This document shows, piece after piece, positions 43,003 to 53,080 of a stretch of DNA of 64,000 bases (the first letter of the stretch is position 1; each line of letters starts with the position of its first letter). The position numbers were made by a program, and so were the translations under genes. The stretch comes from Salegentibacter salinarum (GTDB lineage: Bacteria; Bacteroidota; Bacteroidia; Flavobacteriales; Flavobacteriaceae), in NCBI RefSeq assembly GCF_900168115.1, contig NZ_FUZC01000010.1, positions 1 through 64,000 on the forward strand, written 5' to 3'. The notes below the pieces were generated by a model, which saw only the letters and a list, made by a program, of their open reading frames with translations, had not been told where the DNA came from and did no database searches.

Positions 43003-44247
43003 TTAGTTGGTTTCAAACTCGTAGATAGTGAGGCCGTTTAAAAGTTTGGGTTCAATATAGGTACTTTTGGGAGGCATCGTTAATCCTTCGTCGGCAGTTT
43101 CTTTTATTTCATCAATACTTAAGGGAAGCATTCCAAAACCGACTGCAAATTCACCTTTATCTATACGAGTTTTGAGCTCAATTAAATCATTTTTACCGTG
43201 AATATAAGAAATACGCTTATCATTTCTAAGGTCTTCAATTCCCAAAATTGGTTGAAGCACTTTTTTATACAGAATATAGGGATCTAATTTAGTCAAAGAA
43301 TCTCCAAATTCATAGTTTGTTTTTCGCAAATAAAGCGAATAAAATTCCCCGTCTAAATACATATTAAAATGATGCTTTTGCTGGGGTTTATAAACTTCCA
43401 TCCCGTGGTTTTCAATTCTGAAATATTCATCCAGCTGGATAAGAAATTCTTCTTTGGTATTCCCGTTTAAATCGGTAATGAGTCTGCTGTATTCGTGAAT
43501 ATTAAGGTTACTTTCTGAAATAAGGTAACTCATAAAAAAGTTATAAGGTTCTTTCCCGGTATGATTTGGGTTAGCCTTCCTGGATTCCTGCGCCAACAAA
43601 TAGGAGGAAGCACTTCGATGGTGACCGTCTGCGATATACAAATGCGGCATTTGCTCGAATTCTTCCTGAATTTGCTTTAATAAATCAACCTGATCTATTT
43701 TCCAGAGATAATGAATTTCCCGGTTTACAGTGGCAAATTCATATTCGGCACGGGTTTGCATTACCTGGTCAATAACTTCATTTATTTTGGAATTATCGGG
43801 GTAGGTTAGAAGTACAGGTTCGGTATTAAAACCTACAACTTTAAGATAATCCTTAAACAAAGTTTCACGGCGCGCAATAGTATCTTCGTGCTTTTTTATA
43901 AGATTATTCTCATAATCTTCGGCACTGGCAGCAGCAATAATACCGCAACAGGTAGTTTCCCTGCTTACTATTTTATACAGATAATAGGCCGGTTTTTCAT
44001 CTTTTATAAATGAATTTTCTTCCCTGAATTCCAGGTAGCGATTTTTTACCATCTGGAAGCGTTGCCCGCCGGTTATTTCATGCTGGAATTTATAACCCGG
44101 ATTCAAAATATGTAAAAATGAATAAGGGTTATATTGTAAAATTGATCTTATTTCAGCTTCAGTATAATCTTCAAAAGATTTTGTAGCTACAAGTCCGGCT
44201 TTGGCCCGTTGCGGCCTTACAGCTCTAAATGGAAGTATTTTTGTCAA
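43003..44247 (-). CDS. DUF1015 family protein
   Basis: A 414-aa protein with the landmarks of the family: KILPFRAVRPQRAKAGLVAT, YNPYSFLHILNPGY, PHLYIADGHHRSASSYLLAQ (the metal-type HH motif) and GFGMLPLSIDEIKETADEGL, ending MPPKSTYIEPKLLNGL. The SerC/kinase-like fold is suspected to handle a phosphorylated serine substrate in some archaeal relatives, but the role in Bacteroidota is not established. It lies in a probable operon with YggS and the dehydrogenase. Confidence 0.92.
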   Translation of the reverse strand: MTKILPFRAVRPQRAKAGLVATKSFEDYTEAEIRSILQYNPYSFLHILNPGYKFQHEITGGQRFQMVKNRYLEFREENSFIKDEKPAYYLYKIVSRETTCCGIIAAASAEDYENNLIKKHEDTIARRETLFKDYLKVVGFNTEPVLLTYPDNSKINEVIDQVMQTRAEYEFATVNREIHYLWKIDQVDLLKQIQEEFEQMPHLYIADGHHRSASSYLLAQESRKANPNHTGKEPYNFFMSYLISESNLNIHEYSRLITDLNGNTKEEFLIQLDEYFRIENHGMEVYKPQQKHHFNMYLDGEFYSLYLRKTNYEFGDSLTKLDPYILYKKVLQPILGIEDLRNDKRISYIHGKNDLIELKTRIDKGEFAVGFGMLPLSIDEIKETADEGLTMPPKSTYIEPKLLNGLTIYEFETN

Positions 44248-44265
44248 ATCTAATTATACATTTAT

Positions 44266-45153
44266 TTAGCTGAATTGTGCTGAAACCTTTTCGGCTTTTT
44301 TACTTTCAGAATAGTCGTAAAAACCTTCTCCAGATTTTATTCCCAGTTTCCCGGCCATCACCATATTCCTCAATAATGGGCAAGGTGCGTATTTCGGATT
44401 TTTAAAACCATCATACATCACTTCTAGAATAGAATGGCAAACATCAAGACCTATAAAATCGGCCAGTTGAAGTGGGCCCATTGGATGCGCCATCCCGAGT
44501 TTCATAACAGTATCGATTTCTTTTACACCGGCCACGCCGTTATAATAAGTTTCAATCGCTTCGTTAATCATTGGCATTAAGATTCGGTTGGCTACGAAAC
44601 CGGGGTAATCATTAGCTTCAACCGGAACTTTATTTAGTTTTTCTGAAAGTTCCATAATGCTTGAGGTAACTTTATCACTTGTGCTGTAACCGCGAATAAT
44701 CTCTACCAGTTTCATAATTGGCACCGGATTCATAAAATGCATTCCAATTACACGTTCGGGATTAGAAACTACCGAAGCGATTTTTGTAATAGAAATAGAA
44801 GAAGTATTACTCGCTAAAATCGTTGAAGCTGAACAATTCTCGTCCAGTTGCTTGAAGATTTTTAGTTTTAAACCTTCATTTTCTGTAGCGGCTTCAACTA
44901 CCAGGTCTACTTCTTTTATTCCGGTAGGAATATCGGTAAAGGTTGTAATGTTGTTTAAGGTCGCTTCTTTATCTGCTTCGCTAATTTTTTCTTTAGAAAC
45001 CATTCGGTCTAAATTTCCCGAAATAGTTTTCATCCCTTTATCGAGGCTTTCTTCTGAAATATCTATTAATTTAACCTGGTATCCAAACTGGGCAAAAGTA
45101 TGGGCGATTCCGTTGCCCATGGTTCCTGCTCCTATAACTGCTACATTCTTCAT
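44266..45153 (-). CDS. 3-hydroxybutyryl-CoA dehydrogenase
   Basis: A 295-aa protein with NAD-binding VAVIGAGTMGNGIAHTFAQF, the ASNTSSISI segment and the catalytic IGMHFMNPVP (His) and VANRILMPMINEAI; AHPMGPLQLADFIGLDVC follows. It oxidises or reduces the 3-hydroxyacyl-CoA in fatty-acid or ketone metabolism. The Gfo/Idh gene lies 66 bp upstream on the same strand. No other butyrate genes are nearby, so the pathway cannot be read from context. Confidence 0.95.
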   Translation of the reverse strand: MKNVAVIGAGTMGNGIAHTFAQFGYQVKLIDISEESLDKGMKTISGNLDRMVSKEKISEADKEATLNNITTFTDIPTGIKEVDLVVEAATENEGLKLKIFKQLDENCSASTILASNTSSISITKIASVVSNPERVIGMHFMNPVPIMKLVEIIRGYSTSDKVTSSIMELSEKLNKVPVEANDYPGFVANRILMPMINEAIETYYNGVAGVKEIDTVMKLGMAHPMGPLQLADFIGLDVCHSILEVMYDGFKNPKYAPCPLLRNMVMAGKLGIKSGEGFYDYSESKKAEKVSAQFS

Positions 45154-45218
45154 TTTATGTGGTTTTATATAGAATCAAGTTCAAAATAATTCTGAAACTT
45201 GATTGTAATTAATATTTT

Positions 45219-46184
45219 TTATTTACTAAAATTTGCAATAACTCTATTTGCGACGCGCAAGGCTTCAGCGCCCTGTTCCAGCGTTACAATTGGCGTGGTA
45301 TTATTATTTATGGCATCGGCAAATGTTTCTAACTCATCTAAAATGGCGTTGTTTGGAGAAACATCAGGGTTATCAAAATAGATTTGCTTTTTAACGCCTT
45401 CCGCATTTTGTAAAACCATCGCGTAATCATCCGGAGTTTCCGGAGCGTCTTTCATTTTTACGACCTCGCATTTTTTCTCCAGGAAGTCTACCGAGATATA
45501 CGCGTCCCGCTGAAAAAACCTTGATTTACGCATATTTTTCATTGAAATTCGGCTGGCGGTTAAATTGGCTACGCATCCGTTTTCAAATTCAATCCGGGCG
45601 TTGGCAATATCGGGAGTATCACTAATTACTGAAACTCCGCTGGCGTTAATATTTTTCACCTTAGATTTTACTACACTTAGTACCGCATCAATATCGTGAA
45701 TCATTAGATCCAGGACCACAGGAACATCAGTTCCGCGCGGATTGAACTCTGCAAGGCGATGCGCTTCTATAAACATAGGATTTTCAATCCTGGAAGCCAC
45801 AGCCCTAAATGCGGGGTTAAAACGCTCTACGTGGCCTACCTGGCCTTTTACACCGTGTTTTTTCGCTAAACCGATAAGTTCTTCGGCTTCAGCAAAAGTG
45901 TTAGTTATGGGTTTTTCTATAAAAAGATGTTTTCCCTCAGTAATAGTTTTTTTGGCGACTTCAAAGTGAGAAAGGGTAGGAGTTACCACGTCGACCACAT
46001 CTACGGCGGCGATAAGCTCACCTATGGAATCAAATTTTTTATAACCGAATTCTTTAGAAACCTTTTCGGCATTTTCTGAATCGGCATCGTAAAAACCGAC
46101 AAGTTCATATTTTTCAGACTGATTAAGTAATTTGAGATGAATCTTTCCTAAGTGTCCTGCACCAAGCACGCCAGCTTTCAACAT
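45219..46184 (-). CDS. Gfo/Idh/MocA family oxidoreductase
   Basis: The start is at MLKAGVLGAGHLGKIHLKLL (46184), 321 aa; a Met four codons earlier is less likely. NAD(P)-binding GAGHLGKIH and the EKP motif (GKHLFIEKPITNTFAEA) are classical, and IHDIDAVLSVVKSKVKNINA starts the substrate domain. It has no signal peptide and is therefore cytoplasmic, unlike the Tat-type relative at 37 kb. The substrate is unknown. Confidence 0.92.
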   Translation of the reverse strand: MLKAGVLGAGHLGKIHLKLLNQSEKYELVGFYDADSENAEKVSKEFGYKKFDSIGELIAAVDVVDVVTPTLSHFEVAKKTITEGKHLFIEKPITNTFAEAEELIGLAKKHGVKGQVGHVERFNPAFRAVASRIENPMFIEAHRLAEFNPRGTDVPVVLDLMIHDIDAVLSVVKSKVKNINASGVSVISDTPDIANARIEFENGCVANLTASRISMKNMRKSRFFQRDAYISVDFLEKKCEVVKMKDAPETPDDYAMVLQNAEGVKKQIYFDNPDVSPNNAILDELETFADAINNNTTPIVTLEQGAEALRVANRVIANFSK

Positions 46185-46265
46185 ATTAATTAGCATTTTT
46201 CACAAAAATAGCATTTTGATTGCAAATAGTTTAGCAATATAGAGGAGAATCTCCCCCGTTTTCGC

Positions 46266-46297
46266 TTGGCATCTTTGACTTCTAATGAGTATTTTTG
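46266..46297 (+). promoter_or_regulatory. candidate promoter of pcm
   Basis: TTG at 46266-46268 and TATTTTTG at 46290-46297 match the Bacteroidota -33 (TTG) and -7 (TAnnTTTG) elements with 21 bp between. Transcription from about 46304 would exclude the upstream TTG and support the GTG start at 46317. Confidence 0.45.
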
Positions 46298-46316
46298 CAT
46301 TTTAAACGGGAAGAAA

Positions 46317-46961
46317 GTGATTGAAGATAACTATAGACATAAGGGAAAAAGACAGCAATTGGTAAAAACCGTAAAGAAAAAGGGAATTACCGATAAAGCA
46401 GTTTTAGATGCAATTGGGAAAATTCCTAGGCATTTATTTATGGATAGTAGTTTTGAAGATCACTCCTACCAGGATAAGGCTTTCCCTATAGCGGCAGACC
46501 AAACGATTTCCCAACCATATACGGTTGCTTTTCAAACCGAAAAACTGGAAATTGAAAAAGGTGATAAAGTTTTGGAAATAGGAACCGGAAGCGGGTACCA
46601 AACTGCCGTTCTTTGCGAACTTGGCGCAAAAGTCTATAGTATTGAACGCCAACGGGAACTTTATAAGAAAACAAAAGCCTTTTTAAATAAAATAGGCTAC
46701 CGCCCTAAACATCTAAGTTTCGGTGATGGTTACAAAGGAATGCCAGATTATGCTCCTTTTGATAAAATAATTGTGACTGCCGGTGCGCCTTTCGTGCCAA
46801 ATGATCTTTTAGGACAATTAAAGGTTGGCGGTAAAATGGTAATTCCTGTGGGCGACGATATACAAATAATGACCCTTTTTATAAGAAAATCGCCGAAGGA
46901 ATTTGATAAAACCGAGTTTGGACAATTCCGGTTTGTACCTTTGCTGGGGGATAAGAATTAA
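46317..46961 (+). CDS. pcm: protein-L-isoaspartate O-methyltransferase
   Basis: GTG at 46317 (VIEDNYRHKGKRQQLVKTVK) fits the family start better than TTG 46266; product 214 aa. Class I methyltransferase motifs are VLEIGTGSGYQTAVLCELGA and KIIVTAGAPFVPNDLLGQLK, with the substrate motif DQTISQPYTVAFQTE conserved. It repairs isoaspartyl residues with S-adenosylmethionine. It is divergent from the Gfo/Idh gene, with a promoter candidate 20 bp ahead. Confidence 0.95.
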   Translation: MIEDNYRHKGKRQQLVKTVKKKGITDKAVLDAIGKIPRHLFMDSSFEDHSYQDKAFPIAADQTISQPYTVAFQTEKLEIEKGDKVLEIGTGSGYQTAVLCELGAKVYSIERQRELYKKTKAFLNKIGYRPKHLSFGDGYKGMPDYAPFDKIIVTAGAPFVPNDLLGQLKVGGKMVIPVGDDIQIMTLFIRKSPKEFDKTEFGQFRFVPLLGDKN

Positions 46962-46990
46962 AAAAGACTGTTTAAATAGTTTCAATCCTT

Positions 46991-47016
46991 TCGTCATCCT
47001 GAATTTATTTCAGGAT
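46991..47016. repeat. short flavobacterial intergenic hairpin (TCATCCTGAA type)
   Basis: CGTCATCCTGAATTTATTTC then AGGATC forms a small hairpin (ATCCTGAA/TTCAGGAT). I know such units as frequent in Flavobacteriaceae intergenic DNA. Confidence 0.5.
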
Positions 47017-47028
47017 CTAACTTGTTAT

Positions 47029-47077
47029 TAAATAGTAAAGCCGGTTTAAAACATTTTTAAACCGGCTTTACTATTTA
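47029..47077. terminator. 22-bp perfect bidirectional terminator between pcm and yidC
   Basis: The arm 47029-47050 (TAAATAGTAAAGCCGGTTTA...) pairs with 47056-47077 without mismatch around a 5-nt loop. It lies between two converging genes. Confidence 0.85.
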
Positions 47078-47087
47078 AGGAATCAAC

Positions 47088-48953
47088 TTATTTCTTTTTC
47101 TGCTTTTGTTGTTGCTCTGCCTGCTCCATCATTTCCTGCATTTTCCTGGTGAACTTGTTTTGCTTTTTAGGCTTCTTCTTGTTCTCCTGGATTTTTGCGT
47201 GAATTTTATCTTCATCAATAATCACATATTTAATCACCAACATAATTCCGATAGTAATAAGGTTAGAGGTGAAATAGTAAAGTGAAAGTCCACTGGCAAA
47301 GTTGTTAAAGAACACAAGCATAAATAACGGCGACAGGTACATAATAAATTTCATATTTGGCATTCCCGGTTGTTGGGCCTGCTGCATACTTTGGCCGGTG
47401 GTCATCATCATATAAACAAAGATAGCTATAGATGCTAAAATTGGGAATAAACTTACGTGATCTCCATAAAAGGGGATATGAAACGGTAATTCGGCGATGG
47501 TATCATAACTCGATAAATCATCTGCCCATAAAAATCCTTTTTGTCTTAGCTGGAATGCACTTGGGAAAAACTGGAAAAGTGCATAGAAAACCGGAATTTG
47601 CATCAGAGCCGGTAAACAACCACTCATTGGGCTGGCTCCCGCTTTGCTGTAAAGCTTCATGGTTTCCTGCTGCTTCTTCATCGCGTTATCTTTGTACTTC
47701 TCGTTAAGCTCGTTAATTTCAGGTCTTAAAACCTTCATTTTAGCTTGAGAGAGATAAGATTTATAGGTAACAGGAGAAAGCACAATTCTCACCACAATGG
47801 TCATTACAATAATGGCAATACCGTAACTAGGTAGAACTCCGCTAAGAAATGAGAAAAACGGTATGAAAACATATTTGTTGATCCATCCAAAGATTCCCCA
47901 ACCTAATGGTACAATTTCATCCAGATTACGATCATAATTATTAAGGATTGTATAATCTGTTGGGCCGTAATACCAGTTCATATTATAATTAAGCTCTCCG
48001 CCATTTAACTCTAGTGGCATTTGAGCAGCAAAATTTTTGGTATAAACCGTATCTACTTCCTCATCCTGTACCAGGTTTTGCGAATTGAATTTTCCACGAG
48101 TAAATGGAGTGTCAGTTAGTAAAATAGAGGTAAAGAAATGTTGTTTAAAGGCTACGTATGTAACATTCTCATCTTCCTGCTCTTCAGAGTCACCGCCACC
48201 TAGATAGTCATCGTCACCATCATCATATTCATAAATGAGTTCAGTATATTGATTTTCGTATGAAATACTTTTGGCGTGACGGTAACCTTTTAACTGCCAA
48301 TCCATATTAATATCCCTGGAACTGCTAAATACGTTACTTAGACCCTGAGATCTAATGCTGAAATCCAGCATATATTCTCCCGGTTTCAATACATAGCGAT
48401 ATTCAAGGAATTCGTTTTCTGCAACCTTCAGTTTCATAGAGATAATCTGGTTATCTCCGCTTTGAGTAACTTCAGGTTCGAAATAAAGGTTTTCAGTATC
48501 TAATGTTCTACCGTCTGTAGTGGTAAAATTAATGTTGAAAGAAGCATTTCCGTCTTTAATTAAATAAACCGGAATAGAATCAAAGGTTTTAAAATTCGTT
48601 AATCTTGCTTCTGAAATATACCCACCCTTATTATCAATTTTAAGTTCTAAAACATCATTAGAAATTGTAGTAGTATTTTCTGTAGCCGATGGAAGACTGG
48701 CTGAATACCCAAAGGCACCCAAACGCTCACGAGCCTGGGAAAGGGCAGTAGAATCTGCGCCCGGAGTTTGTGTTTCCTGTTGCTGTGGGGGTTGATTGGA
48801 ATCTGTATTTCCGGGAACTTCAACCTGTTCGGTTTCCTGTTGTGGTTCTACTTCTGCTTCCGAAGGGCTGTTGGTGTACAACATCCAAAGTAAAATTCCA
48901 CCAATAAGTATGAATCCAATTAAGGACTGAACATCAAATTTTTTTTCTTCCAT
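47088..48953 (-). CDS. yidC: membrane protein insertase
   Basis: A 621-aa protein with an N-terminal membrane anchor (SLIGFILIGGILLWMLYTNS), a Gln/Glu-rich linker, the large periplasmic P1 domain (about 80-350) and the conserved five-helix insertase core (GVLPSYGIAIIVMTIVVRIV, GCLPALMQIPVFYALFQFF, YLSPLFMLVFFNNFASGLSL). The tail is Lys/Gln-rich, as in ribosome-binding YidC forms. It inserts membrane proteins with or without Sec. pyrG lies 46 bp upstream. Confidence 0.97.
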   Translation of the reverse strand: MEEKKFDVQSLIGFILIGGILLWMLYTNSPSEAEVEPQQETEQVEVPGNTDSNQPPQQQETQTPGADSTALSQARERLGAFGYSASLPSATENTTTISNDVLELKIDNKGGYISEARLTNFKTFDSIPVYLIKDGNASFNINFTTTDGRTLDTENLYFEPEVTQSGDNQIISMKLKVAENEFLEYRYVLKPGEYMLDFSIRSQGLSNVFSSSRDINMDWQLKGYRHAKSISYENQYTELIYEYDDGDDDYLGGGDSEEQEDENVTYVAFKQHFFTSILLTDTPFTRGKFNSQNLVQDEEVDTVYTKNFAAQMPLELNGGELNYNMNWYYGPTDYTILNNYDRNLDEIVPLGWGIFGWINKYVFIPFFSFLSGVLPSYGIAIIVMTIVVRIVLSPVTYKSYLSQAKMKVLRPEINELNEKYKDNAMKKQQETMKLYSKAGASPMSGCLPALMQIPVFYALFQFFPSAFQLRQKGFLWADDLSSYDTIAELPFHIPFYGDHVSLFPILASIAIFVYMMMTTGQSMQQAQQPGMPNMKFIMYLSPLFMLVFFNNFASGLSLYYFTSNLITIGIMLVIKYVIIDEDKIHAKIQENKKKPKKQNKFTRKMQEMMEQAEQQQKQKKK

Positions 48954-48999
48954 GCTTTTCTAAACTATAACTTGCTTTTGGTCAATAAGTCGGCCACTT

Positions 49000-50682
<1,683 letters not shown>

Positions 50683-50762
50683 TTACAAAGAAGAATAGAA
50701 AAGCCGTTAATTTTAAACCTAATATTTTTAAAGTTAAAACCGCGTTTTAGACTGAAGAATAC

Positions 50763-50999
50763 TCAGGGTTTTGGAAACTTTCTTCTTATATCTCTAAGCA
50801 ATTGTTCCATCCCGTTGAGTTTAAGTTCAAACACCTCGCTCATTTGTTGGCCAAGTTTACCTTCTGGGAATCCTTTTTGGCGATACCAAACCAAATAATA
50901 TTCCGGAATGTCGCTTAAATAATAGCCTTTATATTTTCCAAAATGCATTTTAGCGTGGGCAAGTTCTAAAAGTGCTCTATGATTTGGTTTTAAGCTCAT
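50763..50999 (-). CDS. DUF3820 family protein
   Basis: A 78-aa protein: ALLELAHAKMHFGKYKGYYL, SDIPEYYLVWYRQKGFPEGK and LGQQMSEVFELKLNGMEQLL. The MPFGKYKG-like and DIPxxYLxW motifs define the family. It is a small cytoplasmic protein of unknown function, similar to the C-terminal piece of some exonucleases. A repeat copy lies directly upstream of the ATG. Confidence 0.88.
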   Translation of the reverse strand: MSLKPNHRALLELAHAKMHFGKYKGYYLSDIPEYYLVWYRQKGFPEGKLGQQMSEVFELKLNGMEQLLRDIRRKFPKP

Positions 51000-51030
51000 T
51001 TACTCGATAATCGAGATTAAAATGTTAGGA
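51000..51030 (-). repeat. dispersed intergenic repeat, copy 6
   Basis: On the minus strand: CCTAACATTTTAATCTCGAT followed by TATCGAGTA, with the palindrome TCGATTATCGA intact. It abuts the start codon of the DUF3820 gene. Confidence 0.55.
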
Positions 51031-51093
51031 GATTAATCTCTAAGTTTGAAATATTTTTTTTATGAACGGCTTGGAAGTTTTCCTCGATGTAGG

Positions 51094-51462
51094 TTACGAT
51101 TGTTGCAAAAGCGGTTGGAGCTGGGCGAATTTATTCTTGTTCAAAGGCTTTTCTATAAATTCTATTACCGAAGGATATTCTTTTGCTTTATTACGGTCTA
51201 CGGCACTGGTACTGGAGGTAAGGATAATTATCCTATGCTGATGCCCTTTAGCTTTCAGGCAATCAAGAAATTCCCAACCATTCATTTCAGGCATATTTAG
51301 ATCTAAAAATATAAGCGTGTTTTGCCGCTCTTCCAAATAGGCCAGGGCTTCTTCTGGATTAGTGAAGTCTACTACATCTTTATCATAACCTTCTATTTCC
51401 AAAAGTTTTCGGGTAATAAAATTGGCTATGGGCTGGTCGTCTACAAGGATAATGGTCCTCAT
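51094..51462 (-). CDS. single-domain response regulator (receiver)
   Basis: A 122-aa receiver: TIILVDDQPIANFITRKLLE, phospho-Asp in NTLIFLDLNMPEMNGWEFLD, conserved Thr/Ser and Lys in IIILTSSTSAVDR and IEFIEKPLNKNKF. There is no output domain. It overlaps the upstream kinase-like gene by 4 bp (ATGA), so the pair is coupled. It probably passes the signal on to another kinase or acts on protein partners. Confidence 0.93.
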   Translation of the reverse strand: MRTIILVDDQPIANFITRKLLEIEGYDKDVVDFTNPEEALAYLEERQNTLIFLDLNMPEMNGWEFLDCLKAKGHQHRIIILTSSTSAVDRNKAKEYPSVIEFIEKPLNKNKFAQLQPLLQQS

Positions 51463-52325
51463 AATTCTTTTGCTTTTAGCTGGGTTAATTCTAAAGAAGC
51501 CATTTCAATAACTTCCCTTAATACCTTATCCATTTCTTCTGATGATTGTTTAAGTTTTGGTACTAATTCTTCCCTGCAGGTTTTATCGTCAAAAACTTCA
51601 AAAAGCTGAACTATACCCTGAATTCGGGATAAAGGTTCTCTAACATTATGGGCATTTAAAGCTGAAATATGTAATAATTTCTCATTCTTTTCTACCACTT
51701 CTTTAGTACGGTCAGCGATGGTTTGCTTTTGGTTTTCTACGATTTGATTGATTTTTTTATTCTGATTTTTAATTACGTCTAATGCTTGTAGCAAGGATTG
51801 ATTTTTATGGTAAAGCTCTTCTTTTAAATAAATTTCCTGAAACTTCGCCTGGAAACTATCGCTTATTAATTTTAGCATTTCAATATCTCCAACATCAAAA
51901 GCTTTATTTTTATCTGAGATTAGGGAAACAGTAAAATCTACATCCATTTTTTTAAAAGTCCAGCACCATAAAGATGGGGATTCTAAGGTGGTAGAAACAA
52001 TTTTCTCACTTAATTGAAACGGAATTTCTTCCGTCTTAACCGGAATATTATTCTCTAAAATCCGCAATTCATGAGCAAGTAAATTTTCTTTTGAAATAAG
52101 ATCAAATTCACCACTGGAATTGCACTGGCAATAGACTAAATATGAGCCGGCCTGGTTTATACAAATTCTAAAAAGATGAAAATTAAGCAGATATTTTAAA
52201 AAACGCACAGAAACCTGAGAAACTTCTTCTAAATTTTTGCAACGATTTAGATTATTGCTGAATTTAGAAAAAGTTTCATAAGTAATTCTATAAACCCGGG
52301 AGGTTCTGTCCTGTAAGGATTCCAT
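51459..52325 (-). CDS. kinase-like sensor without ATPase domain
   Basis: A 288-aa protein: a sensor part of about 170 residues (FHLFRICINQAGSYLVYCQC, KKMDVDFTVSLISDKNKAFD; GAF-like), a coiled coil (LLQALDVIKNQNKKINQIVE) and a dimerisation/H-box (HISALNAHNVREPLSRIQGI, with HNVREPLSRI). It stops after the second helix (QLKAKEL). No N, G1 or G2 box of HATPase_c follows; the frame ends and the receiver gene starts. The His is present, so it could act as a phosphotransfer or docking protein for the adjacent receiver. Confidence 0.78.
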   Translation of the reverse strand: MESLQDRTSRVYRITYETFSKFSNNLNRCKNLEEVSQVSVRFLKYLLNFHLFRICINQAGSYLVYCQCNSSGEFDLISKENLLAHELRILENNIPVKTEEIPFQLSEKIVSTTLESPSLWCWTFKKMDVDFTVSLISDKNKAFDVGDIEMLKLISDSFQAKFQEIYLKEELYHKNQSLLQALDVIKNQNKKINQIVENQKQTIADRTKEVVEKNEKLLHISALNAHNVREPLSRIQGIVQLFEVFDDKTCREELVPKLKQSSEEMDKVLREVIEMASLELTQLKAKEL

Positions 52326-52337
52326 ATAAAAATGAAC

Positions 52338-52910
52338 TTATTCCGGAGTTTCCAGTAATTCGTTGTCTATTTTAATTCCTGAAACATCGGCTATGGTATT
52401 CAGCATATTCACTAAATCGGCCTGGGCCATTAATTCCTGAACTTCTCGTTGAGAAAAACCTGCTTTTTCCAGTTCCTCAAAATCTTCATCTGAAACTTCG
52501 CTATGGTTTAACGCGGCATGGGTGACAATTTTTACCGCAGTTCTAAAACTAGCCGGCATTGAAGGGGAATTGATGTTTTCTGTAGCTTTAAAACCTTCAT
52601 CTTCAGAAATCATAGCACTCATACTATCGGCAAAAATCCCGTGAGCGTGAGAACAATAATTACAGCCACGTTCCTTAGACACATTGTATATTATAAGTTG
52701 TTTAAGCACATTAGGTACTTCTCCTTCCATCAAGGTATTCTTCAATTTACTCCAGTTTCCTTTTAATAAAGTAGCGTTGGTGCCCTGGCATTTAAACCAA
52801 TTTAAAACAAATGGAAGTTGGAGGGTTTTTTTGGTATCATCATAAATTTCCTGAACTTCGGGAGAGGCCTCTTCATAAGAAACCATAGGGTAGCGGGCTG
52901 TAGAATTCAT
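52338..52910 (-). CDS. carboxymuconolactone decarboxylase / AhpD-like protein
   Basis: A 190-aa helical protein with the alkylhydroperoxidase signature: YNVSKERGCNYCSHAHGIFA (CxxCxxxH). LPFVLNWFKCQGTNATLLKG, ALNHSEVSDEDFEELEKAGF and VQELMAQADLVNMLNTIADV are the other blocks. Members are AhpD-like peroxidases in which the Cys pair is reduced. It is cytoplasmic and 12 bp upstream of the sensor gene, likely one transcript. Confidence 0.9.
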   Translation of the reverse strand: MNSTARYPMVSYEEASPEVQEIYDDTKKTLQLPFVLNWFKCQGTNATLLKGNWSKLKNTLMEGEVPNVLKQLIIYNVSKERGCNYCSHAHGIFADSMSAMISEDEGFKATENINSPSMPASFRTAVKIVTHAALNHSEVSDEDFEELEKAGFSQREVQELMAQADLVNMLNTIADVSGIKIDNELLETPE

Positions 52911-53080
52911 TCGGGTAGTTGTATAAAATAGATTTGGGTTTTTAAAGCTTGTCCAAAATAAGTCAATATTTTAAAACCTCCTAAATTAATTTAGTGGCAT
53001 TAGCCTTTTAACAATTGTCTAATTCTATTAGTTTTAACAGACAAATTTGAAAAGTATATTTTTGTGACAGATTTTATAAA

